Shown piece after piece: positions 26,410 through 34,175 of a DNA stretch of 61,310 nt. The DNA comes from Pseudomonadota bacterium (GTDB taxonomy: Bacteria > Vulcanimicrobiota > Vulcanimicrobiia > Eremiobacterales > Eremiobacteraceae). The notes beneath the pieces were generated by a model. It saw only the letters and a program-made list of their open reading frames with translations. It was not told where the DNA came from and did no database searches. The position numbers were made by a program, and so were the translations under genes. Location: contig JAJPHJ010000142.1 of the NCBI GenBank assembly GCA_021325335.1, forward strand, positions 1 through 61,310, given 5' to 3'. How positions within the stretch are numbered: position 1 is the stretch's first letter; every line of letters begins with the position of its first letter.

Positions 26410-26953
26410 CGAGCGTCAAGAGCGACCTGGACGCCAAAAAGTCGAGAATCCGACGCGCGCTCTCGTCCGGAGCTTCCTCTTGCGTGCGGACGTGCACCTC
26501 GGGCTGCAGCGGCGGCTCGTACGGGTCGGAAACGCCGGTGAACTCTTTCAATTCGCCGCGGCGCGCTCTCTCGTACATCTCCACCTTGCCGTCGCGGGTG
26601 GCGCACACGTCGAGCGGGCAATCGGCGAAGACTTCGATGAACCCCGGTCCGATCTGCGCGCGCACCTCATCGCGCGTCTTGCGGTATGGGGAGATGGCAG
26701 AACAGATCACCGCCACGCCGTTACGCGCCAGCAGATGGGCGACAAAACCGATGCGGCGGACGTTCGTGTCGCGATCCTCGCGCGAAAACCCCAAACCCTT
26801 TGAAAGATTGGTCCGGACGACGTCGCCGTCCAGCATCTCGACGTTCAGCCCGGCCGCGCGCAGCCGCGGTTCCAGCAGCTGAGCGAGGGTGGTCTTGCCG
26901 GCGCCCGAGAGGCCGGTGAACCAGATGACAAAACCTTGTGATGCGTTGCTCAT
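26396..26953 (-). CDS. cysC: Adenylyl-sulfate kinase
   Basis: The product has 185 residues. It phosphorylates APS to PAPS. The P-loop '[14 protein letters not shown]' is near residues 15–28, and '[20 protein letters not shown]' is the family's APS/Mg site. '[19 protein letters not shown]' and '[14 protein letters not shown]' complete the fold. It is the first gene of the cysC–sat–yqjG operon. No PAPS reductase is present in the window. Confidence 0.94.
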   Translation of the reverse strand: MSNASQGFVIWFTGLSGAGKTTLAQLLEPRLRAAGLNVEMLDGDVVRTNLSKGLGFSREDRDTNVRRIGFVAHLLARNGVAVICSAISPYRKTRDEVRAQIGPGFIEVFADCPLDVCATRDGKVEMYERARRGELKEFTGVSDPYEPPLQPEVHVRTQEEAPDESARRILDFLASRSLLTLDAIR

Positions 26954-26998
26954 GCAAGCGGCTTATCGACCCGCGCACGAGCGCCCTGTTGCGGCCTG

Positions 26999-27730
26999 CT
27001 AGTTATCGCACTGATGGAGGGGGTCGGACGGGGTCGGCGTGGGTGTAGGAACCGGAACGTTATATTGAAATGAGTCGAACGTCCCCGTGCCTTTGGCACG
27101 GATGTGATGGCGCGTAATATCGGTCTGCTGAAGCGTCACGACATCATATCCCTTCACGTTGCCGTAGTATTGCGTTAGGGAGATGTTGTCGTCCGAGTCA
27201 TGATACGACCAGCTGAAGTGCTCCAAGTCGCCGTTGCGCTTGTTGACCGTCACGTCCATCTGCGAGACCTCACCGCGGATCTTCGGCACCATGTGCAGGA
27301 TGTAGACGCCCGGCTGGTCTTCAAGGCCGATGTCGTAGCAACGCCGCCATCGACTCGCCATGCCCATCGCGCCTTCGACCCGGGTGATGCCCTGCAAGTA
27401 CGAGGGCGTGTGCGGGAAGTCGTAGACCGTGTATCCGGGCGCGGTGTAGTACACGTGTCCGTCCAGCACCGGATGCAGATACGGAAAGTTGACCTGGTGG
27501 ATGTCGAGCGTGGTGTGCGCCGAGTAGGAATGCACGTCCGGGTTGCGGCCGAGCACCAGAGCGATGACGCCGTCGACGTCGGTCGGCGTCAGCGTGGGTT
27601 TCGGGCTGACCTGTGCGCCCGCCGCCGGAGCAAGGCAAGAGCAAAGACCCGCTGCGAGCGCGAGCACGACGCAGGATGCTCCGAAACCGGCGAATACGGT
27701 GGGAAGGCGATGGCGTCGGCGATTTGGCAT
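26999..27730 (-). CDS. Exported LolA-like hypothetical protein
   Basis: The product has 243 residues. The N-terminus ('VVLALAAGLCSCLAPAAGAQ') is a signal peptide with a possible but non-ideal lipobox. After 'LTPTDVDGVIALVLGRNPDV' it is beta-rich ('YSAHTTLDIHQVNFPYLHP', 'KIRGEVSQMDVTVNKRNGDL'). The phrase 'MDVTVNKRNGDLEHFSW' fits a half-barrel LolA/LppX-type fold. The C-terminus is a short PTPTPTP tail. It resembles the protein at 18565–19461 in layout. Function unknown. Confidence 0.65.
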   Translation of the reverse strand: MPNRRRHRLPTVFAGFGASCVVLALAAGLCSCLAPAAGAQVSPKPTLTPTDVDGVIALVLGRNPDVHSYSAHTTLDIHQVNFPYLHPVLDGHVYYTAPGYTVYDFPHTPSYLQGITRVEGAMGMASRWRRCYDIGLEDQPGVYILHMVPKIRGEVSQMDVTVNKRNGDLEHFSWSYHDSDDNISLTQYYGNVKGYDVVTLQQTDITRHHIRAKGTGTFDSFQYNVPVPTPTPTPSDPLHQCDN

Positions 27731-28028
27731 GGCCGTATACTATACGTGCGGTCTGCGGGTTTCATTCCCGGAGCGGTCCCGCGTTTCGATCCAATCGCTC
27801 CGGTTTCATGGACCTCTCATCGGCCGGGGGCCATTGGCGGCGCCGCCCTGGACCATCGCGTCATGAGCCCGCTCACGTCCCCATGGCTGGATAGGAAACG
27901 GGATTCCCAGCGCTAACTTCAAGCGCTCCAGCTCGACTGCAGGGACGCTGTCCAGCCGCCGATGGAAAGAGAAGAGGGCGGCGTCAGCATCTGCGGCCGC
28001 GCTTTTTTCTCCTGACCTTGCGGCGAAA
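27731..28028. other. Divergent intergenic region, no gene seen
   Basis: About 300 bp between divergent genes. Next to the minus-strand start lies GTATACTATAC, an AT-rich patch that may contain a promoter. Frames crossing the region lack ribosome sites and protein-like composition. Nothing else is evident. Confidence 0.3.
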
Positions 28029-30131
28029 GTGATGAGCAAGCGAGCGCGACCGTCGGCCACGCGCAAGAAAGCGCATCGCTTCGCTACGCTCCGGAAGCGG
28101 CGGCAAGAAGAACCCTATCTTTTCGAGGCGATCGAGCGCCGCCAGCGGCAGCAGCAAGCGCGCTTGATCGCACTGCGTGCCGGCTTTCGGGATCATGCGC
28201 GTGCCGCTGACAGCATCGAGAACCGGCGCGAAGAATACGTGGAGATCGCGCGACCGGTTCCGTCGACCGCGATACCGCCCGCGATCCTCACTGCGATCGC
28301 CGCATCATTCGTCGCACCGCTCGTGCTCGCGATCGTCGGCGGCACGCTCAAGCCGGCGCCGGCCCCCCAAGTCGCCCGGTCGCATGCGTCGCCCGTCCAC
28401 GTAACTGGCACGAATGCATCCGCCCACAGTCATGTCGCGAATACATTCGCGACGGCTACAGTCGGTAGGACTCATCCGACGTCTACATTCGGCGGGACCC
28501 ATGTAGCTCGCGCAAATTCCTTTGCGCGTGAGCAAGCACCGCCTGCGACCCATGGAGCTCGCGCGAATGCGTCCGCGCGCCCGCCCGCAGCCCCCGCGAG
28601 CAACCGCCCATCGATCGGCGGCCGTTTCATAGCGTCTTTGCTTCAGTCGATCTTTGGTGTCGCTCCGCAATCGACGCCAGCGACCGCGCACCGCAAAGTC
28701 TCCAGCACCCGGGTCGCCTTCAAACCGATGCCGGCTTCGCATGCGGCGACGACGCCGGCGAAGCGCCTTCTCCCGTCTCCGTGGTCGCTCAGTGCCGACG
28801 GCACCTGGGTCGCCTCGCTGGCCGCACCAGCCTCGATGCCGGGAGCTGCGTTTTCAGCCTCGACCGGCCAACTCATCGAACGCGAGCGTTCGGCGGTAGC
28901 GCCGGATGGAGCCACGGTCACCATCGGCTGGTCGCGTTCGGTGGTCGTAAATATCTCGTCGCAAGGCCAGACGCTCACGAAGACGCTGCCGGCGCCCGAT
29001 GCAGGCATTGAGGCGTTCGACGTCGCCGCTGCCGCCGTCGGCCCGCACCTGGTGGACGTCGGGTGGACACCGCTTGATGCCTCAGCGCAAGTGAGCGGCT
29101 ATGAGATCTTCCGTTCGAGCGGCGAGGGCGAGCGCCCCGAACTCATCGCGACGCTGCCTGCGACCAAGCACTCCTACCACGATAGCGGGGTCGAGCCGAA
29201 CGCTCGCTATCGCTACAGCGTTGCTGCCGAGACGAGCGAGGAATCGATCCAAGCCAGCGCCCTCGTGGTGCAGACGCCCGGCGCGTTGCCCTCCGCCTCT
29301 GCGGGAGCCGTCAGCGGCAAGGGGATGTTCCTGTACTTCTCGTCGCTTGCGGGCGACCCGCGGAACTTCCATCATTACAATCCGATCCGCGTGGTCGCCG
29401 AAGCGCAACGGACGGGCATCCACGTCCTCGAGCTACGCATGGCCCGTGGCGCCTGCACCATGGCGCAGACCCAAGCCGCTCACGCCTGGCTCGACGAGCT
29501 CATCGATGCGGCCGCATCCGCCAACATCAAGCTCCTCGCCTGGACGGTTCCCCGTCGGGCCACTACCCAGGATCTCGCAGAGACGATCGCCGCCGCAGAG
29601 TACGTCACGCCGAGCGGCAACGGCTTTGACGGTCTGGCGCTCGACTTGGAAACCGGGGACAATTATATGGGCGACGGACCGAAGGCGCGCGAGCGGATGG
29701 TCCAATACATCCATGACGTGCGCGCGGCCACGGGTCCGCACTACCTGATCGTGGCCACCGTCGCGTCGCCGCGGTTCGGTAATCAAAGCGACTATCCGTA
29801 TGCGGGGATCGCCCACTATGCCGACGTCCTGCAGCCCATGGAGTACTGGCATTACTTCGACGAAGCCGCGCATCACGAGTACGGTCGTGGCGAAGTCGCC
29901 GGTGCCGCCGCCGCCGCGGTGACGCAGACGCGACAACTCGCCGGACGTGACATTCCGGTCAACGTCGCCGGACAGAGCGTGGCATTGGAGGGCACGGACG
30001 CACCTTCAGGACGCGAGATCCGCTGGTCGCTCGATGCGTCGAAATCTGGCGGTGCGATTGGCGAGACCTTCTTCGACTGGGCGGGCACCGGCCCGGACGC
30101 ATGGGCCGCAATCCAGGCGTTTGACTGGTAG
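28029..30131 (+). CDS. Large surface protein: TM anchor, repeat-derived linker, FN3-like domain, TIM-barrel hydrolase-like domain
   Basis: The product has 700 residues. A basic cytosolic N-terminus (to about residue 77) is followed by one TM helix ('AILTAIAASFVAPLVLAIVGG'-like, about 78–102). Residues about 120–190 are an Ala/Ser/Thr/His-rich linker encoded by palindromic elements ('HVARANSFAR', 'HGARANASAR'). A fibronectin-III-like segment covers about 335–415 ('LVDVGWTPLDASAQVSGYEI'). The C-terminal ~270 residues resemble a glycoside-hydrolase-type TIM barrel ('GFDGLALDLETGDNYM', 'YADVLQPMEYWHYF'), with Asp/Glu in 'DLETGD' as candidate catalytic acids. A surface carbohydrate- or peptidoglycan-related role is inference. 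Confidence 0.7.
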   Translation: MMSKRARPSATRKKAHRFATLRKRRQEEPYLFEAIERRQRQQQARLIALRAGFRDHARAADSIENRREEYVEIARPVPSTAIPPAILTAIAASFVAPLVLAIVGGTLKPAPAPQVARSHASPVHVTGTNASAHSHVANTFATATVGRTHPTSTFGGTHVARANSFAREQAPPATHGARANASARPPAAPASNRPSIGGRFIASLLQSIFGVAPQSTPATAHRKVSSTRVAFKPMPASHAATTPAKRLLPSPWSLSADGTWVASLAAPASMPGAAFSASTGQLIERERSAVAPDGATVTIGWSRSVVVNISSQGQTLTKTLPAPDAGIEAFDVAAAAVGPHLVDVGWTPLDASAQVSGYEIFRSSGEGERPELIATLPATKHSYHDSGVEPNARYRYSVAAETSEESIQASALVVQTPGALPSASAGAVSGKGMFLYFSSLAGDPRNFHHYNPIRVVAEAQRTGIHVLELRMARGACTMAQTQAAHAWLDELIDAAASANIKLLAWTVPRRATTQDLAETIAAAEYVTPSGNGFDGLALDLETGDNYMGDGPKARERMVQYIHDVRAATGPHYLIVATVASPRFGNQSDYPYAGIAHYADVLQPMEYWHYFDEAAHHEYGRGEVAGAAAAAVTQTRQLAGRDIPVNVAGQSVALEGTDAPSGREIRWSLDASKSGGAIGETFFDWAGTGPDAWAAIQAFDW
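28398..28585 (+). repeat. Cluster of about five palindromic elements inside the coding sequence
   Basis: Element B: GTCGCGAA (28434–28441), TACA, TTCGCGAC (28446–28453), then CTACA. B2: GTCGG (28461–28465) … CCGAC (28476–28480), then CTACA at 28483. C: TGTAG flank (28502), GCTCGCGCAAA (28506–28516), TTCC, TTTGCGCG…TGAGC (28521–28533). D (28551–28585) and A (28398–28430) are more degenerate relatives. C closely matches the isolated copy at 42931. Every element keeps the reading frame open and they jointly encode the protein's low-complexity linker. Confidence 0.7.
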
Positions 30132-30151
30132 GACGCGAAACTGCTCGCGCG

Positions 30152-31105
30152 ATGTCCGAAGCCTCAACGCAACCAGTCGAGCGCGTCGACTTGCGCGAGC
30201 TCCCTTCATGGCAGCGCCACGATCGCGTCCTGACTTCCTTCGATCGGCTCCTTGCCGGCCAGTCGGTCGAGTTCACGAACGACTACGAACCCAAAGCGCT
30301 TCGTTCGCATCTTGAAACCGAGCGCGAAGGCTTGGCCTCATGGGACATCCGCAACGCCGGCGACAATCGCTGGATCATCCGGCTCACGCGGCTTCCCGAC
30401 CCGGCAATGCAAGGGGATACGCCGCGCATCGCGTTCCTGCGCCAACTTCGCATGTTCCGCAACGCGCCCAACGATCTGCTGCGAGAGGTCGACCGCGCCG
30501 CCAAAGAGCGCAACTATCACGACCGCATGGTCATCGTCGCCGAAGGGACGAACTGGCCGCAACTCGCCATCGTGCGCCGCGGCGTCGTGGAGGTAACCCG
30601 CGCGGCTGACGAAGGCAGAGAAATCGTTCTCTACGACGTGTTGCCCTACAGCATGTTCAACGAAGCCTCCGTCTTTGACGAAGGGACGGCTGAGGCGACC
30701 GTCATCGCCCGCGGTGAGGTCGAGATCATCGAACTGCCGGCACAATTCGTCCGCGGCTTGGTGCAGCGCAGTCCGGAGATCGCGCTCGGCGTGACGCGTT
30801 TTTTCTCACAGCGCCAGCGCAGACTCAGCGGCGCGGCCGGCAACCTTGCGTTCGGGCGCGTGCTCACCCGCATCGCGCGAGTGCTGCTCGATTACGCCTC
30901 ATCAAAAGAAGGCATGGCCCCAGGGGAAAGCGGCGTGGAGCGCATCACCCAATCCGATCTCGCGGCCCGGGTGGGGACCGTTCGTGACATGGGCAGCCGC
31001 GCGCTGTCGCATCTCGAGGACATGGGCGCGCTCGAGTTACGCCGTGGCCGCGTCGTCAAGCTCGACCGCGCAAAACTCGAAGAGATCGTCCGCACCGGCC
31101 GCTAA
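30152..31105 (+). CDS. DUF2249–Crp/Fnr fusion transcriptional regulator
   Basis: The product has 317 residues, about 90 longer than usual Crp/Fnr proteins. Residues about 9–85 match DUF2249 ('VDLRELPSWQRHDRVLTSFD', 'FTNDYEPKALRSHLETER'). A cyclic-nucleotide-binding-type barrel follows (about 90–205, 'NEASVFDEGTAEATVIARGE'), and then a Crp-type winged helix ('QSDLAARVGTVRDMGSRALS'). There are no Fnr-type Fe-S cysteines in the barrel. DUF2249 domains are often linked to hemerythrin and nitrogen-oxide genes, so a redox or NO signal is possible. The next gene starts 1 nt after the stop. Confidence 0.82.
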   Translation: MSEASTQPVERVDLRELPSWQRHDRVLTSFDRLLAGQSVEFTNDYEPKALRSHLETEREGLASWDIRNAGDNRWIIRLTRLPDPAMQGDTPRIAFLRQLRMFRNAPNDLLREVDRAAKERNYHDRMVIVAEGTNWPQLAIVRRGVVEVTRAADEGREIVLYDVLPYSMFNEASVFDEGTAEATVIARGEVEIIELPAQFVRGLVQRSPEIALGVTRFFSQRQRRLSGAAGNLAFGRVLTRIARVLLDYASSKEGMAPGESGVERITQSDLAARVGTVRDMGSRALSHLEDMGALELRRGRVVKLDRAKLEEIVRTGR

Positions 31106-31106
31106 A

Positions 31107-31604
31107 ATGGCCGCAGCCGACCCAGGCGCCGTTGCCAAGGGTCTGCGCGAGCGGATTTTTTCGCTCTCAGCCAGGGACCTCGGGAACTTGCAGCGCTCCG
31201 ACGGCATCATCGCGGCTTTGATGGAGTTCGCGGCCGGTCGCGGCGCCGTCGCGACATGGGTCAGTCTCGTGGTCATCGCTGACGGGACCACGAGCCTTTA
31301 CTTCGGTAGCGGCGGCGGCATCATCGGCGCGGGCGGAAAGGAAAAAGTTCGCAACGCGAGCCGGCGGTTCTTGAACCAAGCGGGCGCGGTGTTCCAGCGC
31401 TTTTCGAAGACAAGCGCACACGCGACGCCGGTCGGATCAAGCGTCGTGTTCTACGTGCTCAAACCCGACGGCGTCTATACGTCAGGCCCGACCGAGGAAA
31501 GCGAGATCCGTAGGGAAGGCAATCCGCTGCTGCCGCTGTATGCCGCGGCCCAGGACGTCATCACCGAGATCCGTCTTTCTTCGGAGCGCGGCGAGCAGCG
31601 CTGA
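31107..31604 (+). CDS. Conserved hypothetical protein coupled to the regulator
   Basis: The product has 165 residues from the ATG at 31107, 1 nt after the regulator stop, so it is translationally coupled. It reads as a small alpha/beta protein: 'DLGNLQRSDGIIAALMEFAA', 'WVSLVVIADGTTSLYFGSGG' and 'SSVVFYVLKPDGVYTSGPTE'. No membrane segment. The fold could be roadblock- or profilin-like, but I cannot assign it. It is convergent with the rhomboid-like gene, 1 nt apart. Confidence 0.7.
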   Translation: MAAADPGAVAKGLRERIFSLSARDLGNLQRSDGIIAALMEFAAGRGAVATWVSLVVIADGTTSLYFGSGGGIIGAGGKEKVRNASRRFLNQAGAVFQRFSKTSAHATPVGSSVVFYVLKPDGVYTSGPTEESEIRREGNPLLPLYAAAQDVITEIRLSSERGEQR

Positions 31605-31605
31605 G

Positions 31606-32349
31606 CTATTTCTTGTGCTTGAAGAGGTCTTCGGGTCGCTCCGCGCGGGCCACCCTGCGTTGCCACTCGCGCATGCGGCGCCTTTGACGCCAGCGCTCGA
31701 TCCGCTCCTTGAGCGTGGGTCCGCTTCCTCGGCGGAAACGGAACGAGAACCGCGTCACCTGGAAGACATACGCGAAGCCGGCCGTCGCCCCGACGGCAAG
31801 AATGGCTTGCCATGGGCCGCCGTAAAGGCCCGTGCGCGCGAACAGCTCGTACGCGACCGAGATGACGGCAAGCCATCGTGCTTGCAGCGGGAAGATGAAC
31901 AGGAGCACGGTCTGATACGGCGCCATAGCGGCGAAGGCGACGACCATCGCCACAAAACCACCCACCATGCCGAAAAAGACAGCTCCGCCCGTCCAGGGTG
32001 AGAGGGCGATCTCCACGAGCCCAGGCACGATGCCCGCAGCGAAGAAGAAGAAGAGGAAACGGCCCGATCCCCATGCACGCTCGAGCGATCCACCGAAGAA
32101 GTAGAGCACGAGCGCATCCATGATCAAGTACAAGAAGTTCGCGCCATGCGCGAACGGGAACGTGAACGCCCGCCAGAGCTGCAGCGTCGAGAACCACGAC
32201 ACGTTGGCCGGCCACACCATCCAAACGCTCAGCGCGCCGTGCGCGATCCAGTCGAGGATGAAGATGATGCCCATCGCCGCGAGCAAGCCGTATACAGCTG
32301 GGGTGTCGCCACCGCGTACCGGCGATGAACCGAAGGAATAGGTCCGCAT
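31606..32349 (-). CDS. Rhomboid-like membrane protein lacking the catalytic serine
   Basis: The product has 247 residues with about six TM helices and a strongly basic cytosolic tail ('RIERWRQRRRMREWQRRVAR'). 'LWRAFTFPFAHGANFLYLIM' and 'YFFGGSLERAWGSGRFLFF' match the rhomboid L1 loop and TM2 region. Where active rhomboids have GxSG, this protein has 'FFGMVGGF', so the nucleophile is absent, and the TM6 His is not seen. It is therefore likely a pseudoprotease, comparable to derlins or iRhoms, that binds membrane proteins without cleaving them. It lies 18 nt downstream of the M20 peptidase gene. Confidence 0.7.
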   Translation of the reverse strand: MRTYSFGSSPVRGGDTPAVYGLLAAMGIIFILDWIAHGALSVWMVWPANVSWFSTLQLWRAFTFPFAHGANFLYLIMDALVLYFFGGSLERAWGSGRFLFFFFAAGIVPGLVEIALSPWTGGAVFFGMVGGFVAMVVAFAAMAPYQTVLLFIFPLQARWLAVISVAYELFARTGLYGGPWQAILAVGATAGFAYVFQVTRFSFRFRRGSGPTLKERIERWRQRRRMREWQRRVARAERPEDLFKHKK

Positions 32350-32367
32350 CGAGACTCCAGCCTTGGC

Positions 32368-33513
32368 CTAGGCGGCGGCGCGCTCCTTGACGCACTCCAG
32401 CACGATCTCCGCGCAGCGATAGAAGTCTGCCAGGTCGATCCACTCGTTCACCGTGTGGATGTCGCGCATGCCCGTGCCGAGGTTGACGCTGGCGATGCCG
32501 TGCTGGTTGAAAACGTTCGCATCGGAGCCCCCGCCGATGGTGACGGTCTTCACCTCGGTGTTCTGCGTCCGTGCCGCGCGCTGGATGAGCCTGACGATCG
32601 GCGCGTCGTCGGCGATCTGAAAGCTATGGTATTCACGCGAACATTGCTCTTCGACCCAGGCGCGTCGTGTTTGCCCACCGAGTTCGATCTTCGCCCCTTG
32701 CGCCGCACCGGCAAACGCTCCGCGGATTTCGCGCATCACCGCATCGAGCCGCGCTTCATCGAGGGCGCGCGCCTCGCCACGCACCACGCACAGGTTGGGG
32801 ATGACGTTCGTCGCGGTCGGACCGCCGGCGATCACGACGTTTGCGGTCGTGCCCACATCGACCCGGCCCAGCGGCATGGCGGCTATGGCTTCGGCAGCGA
32901 CGCGCACGGCGGAAATCCCGTTCTCGGGGCACATCCCCGCGTGCGCTTCGAGGCCGTGGACGGTGAAGATGTAGCGATCCGCGCTCGGCGCGCGCGTCAC
33001 GAGTTCGGTAGCACGCGGGGAATCGAGCACGATCGCATCGCGCGCTTGAAAACGCCCGTAATCGAGCCCCTTTGCGCCAAGCAATCCGATCTCTTCACAG
33101 ATCGTGAATGCGATCTCTACCGGGCCGTGTGCGACGCCCTGATCTTCCAAGGAACGCAGCACTTCGAGGATGACTGCAAGTCCGCTCTTGTCGTCACCTC
33201 CGAGAATCGTCGTGCCGTCCGAGCGGATGCGCTCCGTCTCGCGCACCGGCTGTACGCCCAGACCCGGGGGCACGACATCCATGTGCGCGGACAACAGCAG
33301 CGGCGCTGCACCGGGGGCTGAGGCTTCCAGACGTGCGACGATGTTGCCGCTGTTCGACCCGACCGCAGCGCCCGCGGCATCCTCTTGGGGCCGGCAACCG
33401 AGGTCGGCAAGGCAACGGGTTAGATAGTCGGCTACCGGCCTTTCCGCCTTGCTGTGACTGTCCAGCCGCAGCAAATCCAAGACGGCGCCGGTCATCCGCT
33501 CGCGGTTGATCAT
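32368..33513 (-). CDS. M20-family metallopeptidase (peptidase T-like)
   Basis: The product has 381 residues. It is a dizinc aminopeptidase of the PepT/M20B or M42-adjacent group. Metal and catalytic residues are visible: His-Asp in 'LLSAHMDVVPPG', bridging Asp in 'ILGGDDKSGLAV', Glu-Glu in 'FTICEEIGLLGAK', Asp in 'AIVLDSP', and a C-terminal His in 'GMRDIHTVNEWI'. A dimerisation lid domain is inserted between ('TVHGLEAHAGMCPENG'). It likely trims small peptides in the cytosol; no signal peptide. It may be co-transcribed with the rhomboid-like gene. Confidence 0.88.
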   Translation of the reverse strand: MINRERMTGAVLDLLRLDSHSKAERPVADYLTRCLADLGCRPQEDAAGAAVGSNSGNIVARLEASAPGAAPLLLSAHMDVVPPGLGVQPVRETERIRSDGTTILGGDDKSGLAVILEVLRSLEDQGVAHGPVEIAFTICEEIGLLGAKGLDYGRFQARDAIVLDSPRATELVTRAPSADRYIFTVHGLEAHAGMCPENGISAVRVAAEAIAAMPLGRVDVGTTANVVIAGGPTATNVIPNLCVVRGEARALDEARLDAVMREIRGAFAGAAQGAKIELGGQTRRAWVEEQCSREYHSFQIADDAPIVRLIQRAARTQNTEVKTVTIGGGSDANVFNQHGIASVNLGTGMRDIHTVNEWIDLADFYRCAEIVLECVKERAAA

Positions 33514-33634
33514 CCCGCACCATACCGCGGACGGTGCCTCGTTCCTTGCATCGCGCCAAACTTGAGGTGAGGAGAGTCACATCGTCGAGCCGCTAAGGGT
33601 GCCAACCCAAGCCGCGCCGATTATATCTGTAAGC

Positions 33635-33682
33635 GACGCACAGGAAGTGCGTCATTGACCGCTCAGGGGTTCTCACCCCTGA
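33635..33682. repeat. Two adjacent hairpins in a divergent promoter region
   Basis: Hairpin 1: GACGCAC (33635–33641), AGGAA, GTGCGTC (33647–33653). Hairpin 2: TCAGGGG (33663–33669), TTCTCA, CCCCTGA (33676–33682). Both are perfect 7-bp stems. They lie just upstream of the ATG at 33698. They could be 5' UTR structures or members of further palindromic families. Confidence 0.6.
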
Positions 33683-33697
33683 CACACGGGGGCTTCC

Positions 33698-34114
33698 ATG
33701 CTGAACACGCACGCACACGGAACAGGTGATGGCCAAGATCAATTCGAGCTGCGCTTCAAGCAGCTGCGGACGGGCGCCATCGTCTCGTTCGGCTTCTTCG
33801 TCGGAGCGCTCATGGGCGGCGTCTGCGGCCTGTTCGTGTACGCGAACTCCAAGACGCCGAACGTGCACGACGGCGTCTACGTCTTGATCCAAAGCGTGGG
33901 AATTCTGTCGGGCCTGGTGCTCGGATATCTTGCCGCCCGCAACGTCGAGACCCAAGACGAGCTCATCGAAGCCGCGCAGAAGGCGGGCGGATCGCTGTTG
34001 CGCCGGTACAAGCCCAAGCCAGGAACAGCGAGCCACAGCAACGTGGGCCAGCGCACCATCGGCGCAAGCGCCGGCGAAGATTTCTTGAAAACGCTGCTCA
34101 GCAAGACCTCCTGA
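33698..34114 (+). CDS. Small two-span membrane protein
   Basis: The product has 138 residues. A polar start ('MLNTHAHGTGDGQDQFELRF') precedes two TM helices (about 29–50 and 60–82: 'AIVSFGFFVGALMGGVCGLF', 'VYVLIQSVGILSGLVLGYLA'). The C-terminal half is cytosolic and basic. GGGGG sits 5 nt before the ATG. Unknown function. The 5' UTR carries two strong hairpins. Confidence 0.6.
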   Translation: MLNTHAHGTGDGQDQFELRFKQLRTGAIVSFGFFVGALMGGVCGLFVYANSKTPNVHDGVYVLIQSVGILSGLVLGYLAARNVETQDELIEAAQKAGGSLLRRYKPKPGTASHSNVGQRTIGASAGEDFLKTLLSKTS

Positions 34115-34136
34115 CCGAACGCACGATTCCAAGACC

Positions 34137-34163
34137 GTAGCGGGGCGATTGAAAAATCGCCCC
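34137..34163 (+). repeat. Family-1 palindromic element
   Basis: Flank CGTAG, arm GGGGCGATT (34142–34150), loop GAAA, arm AATCGCCCC (34155–34163), a perfect 9-bp stem. It sits between two co-directional genes. A TTG inside its left arm is in frame with the downstream gene, but the signal-peptide start at 34176 is preferred. Confidence 0.85.
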
Positions 34164-34175
34164 GAATATTTTCTC

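Noticed and set aside
28398-28585. CRISPR array
   Set aside because: The repeated units are palindromes of different stem sequence and orientation, without equal-length spacers, and lie inside a coding sequence.
34149-34175. TTG at 34149 as start of the sugar dehydrogenase
   Set aside because: It lies in the palindromic element and adds nine residues before a complete lipoprotein signal beginning at 34176.
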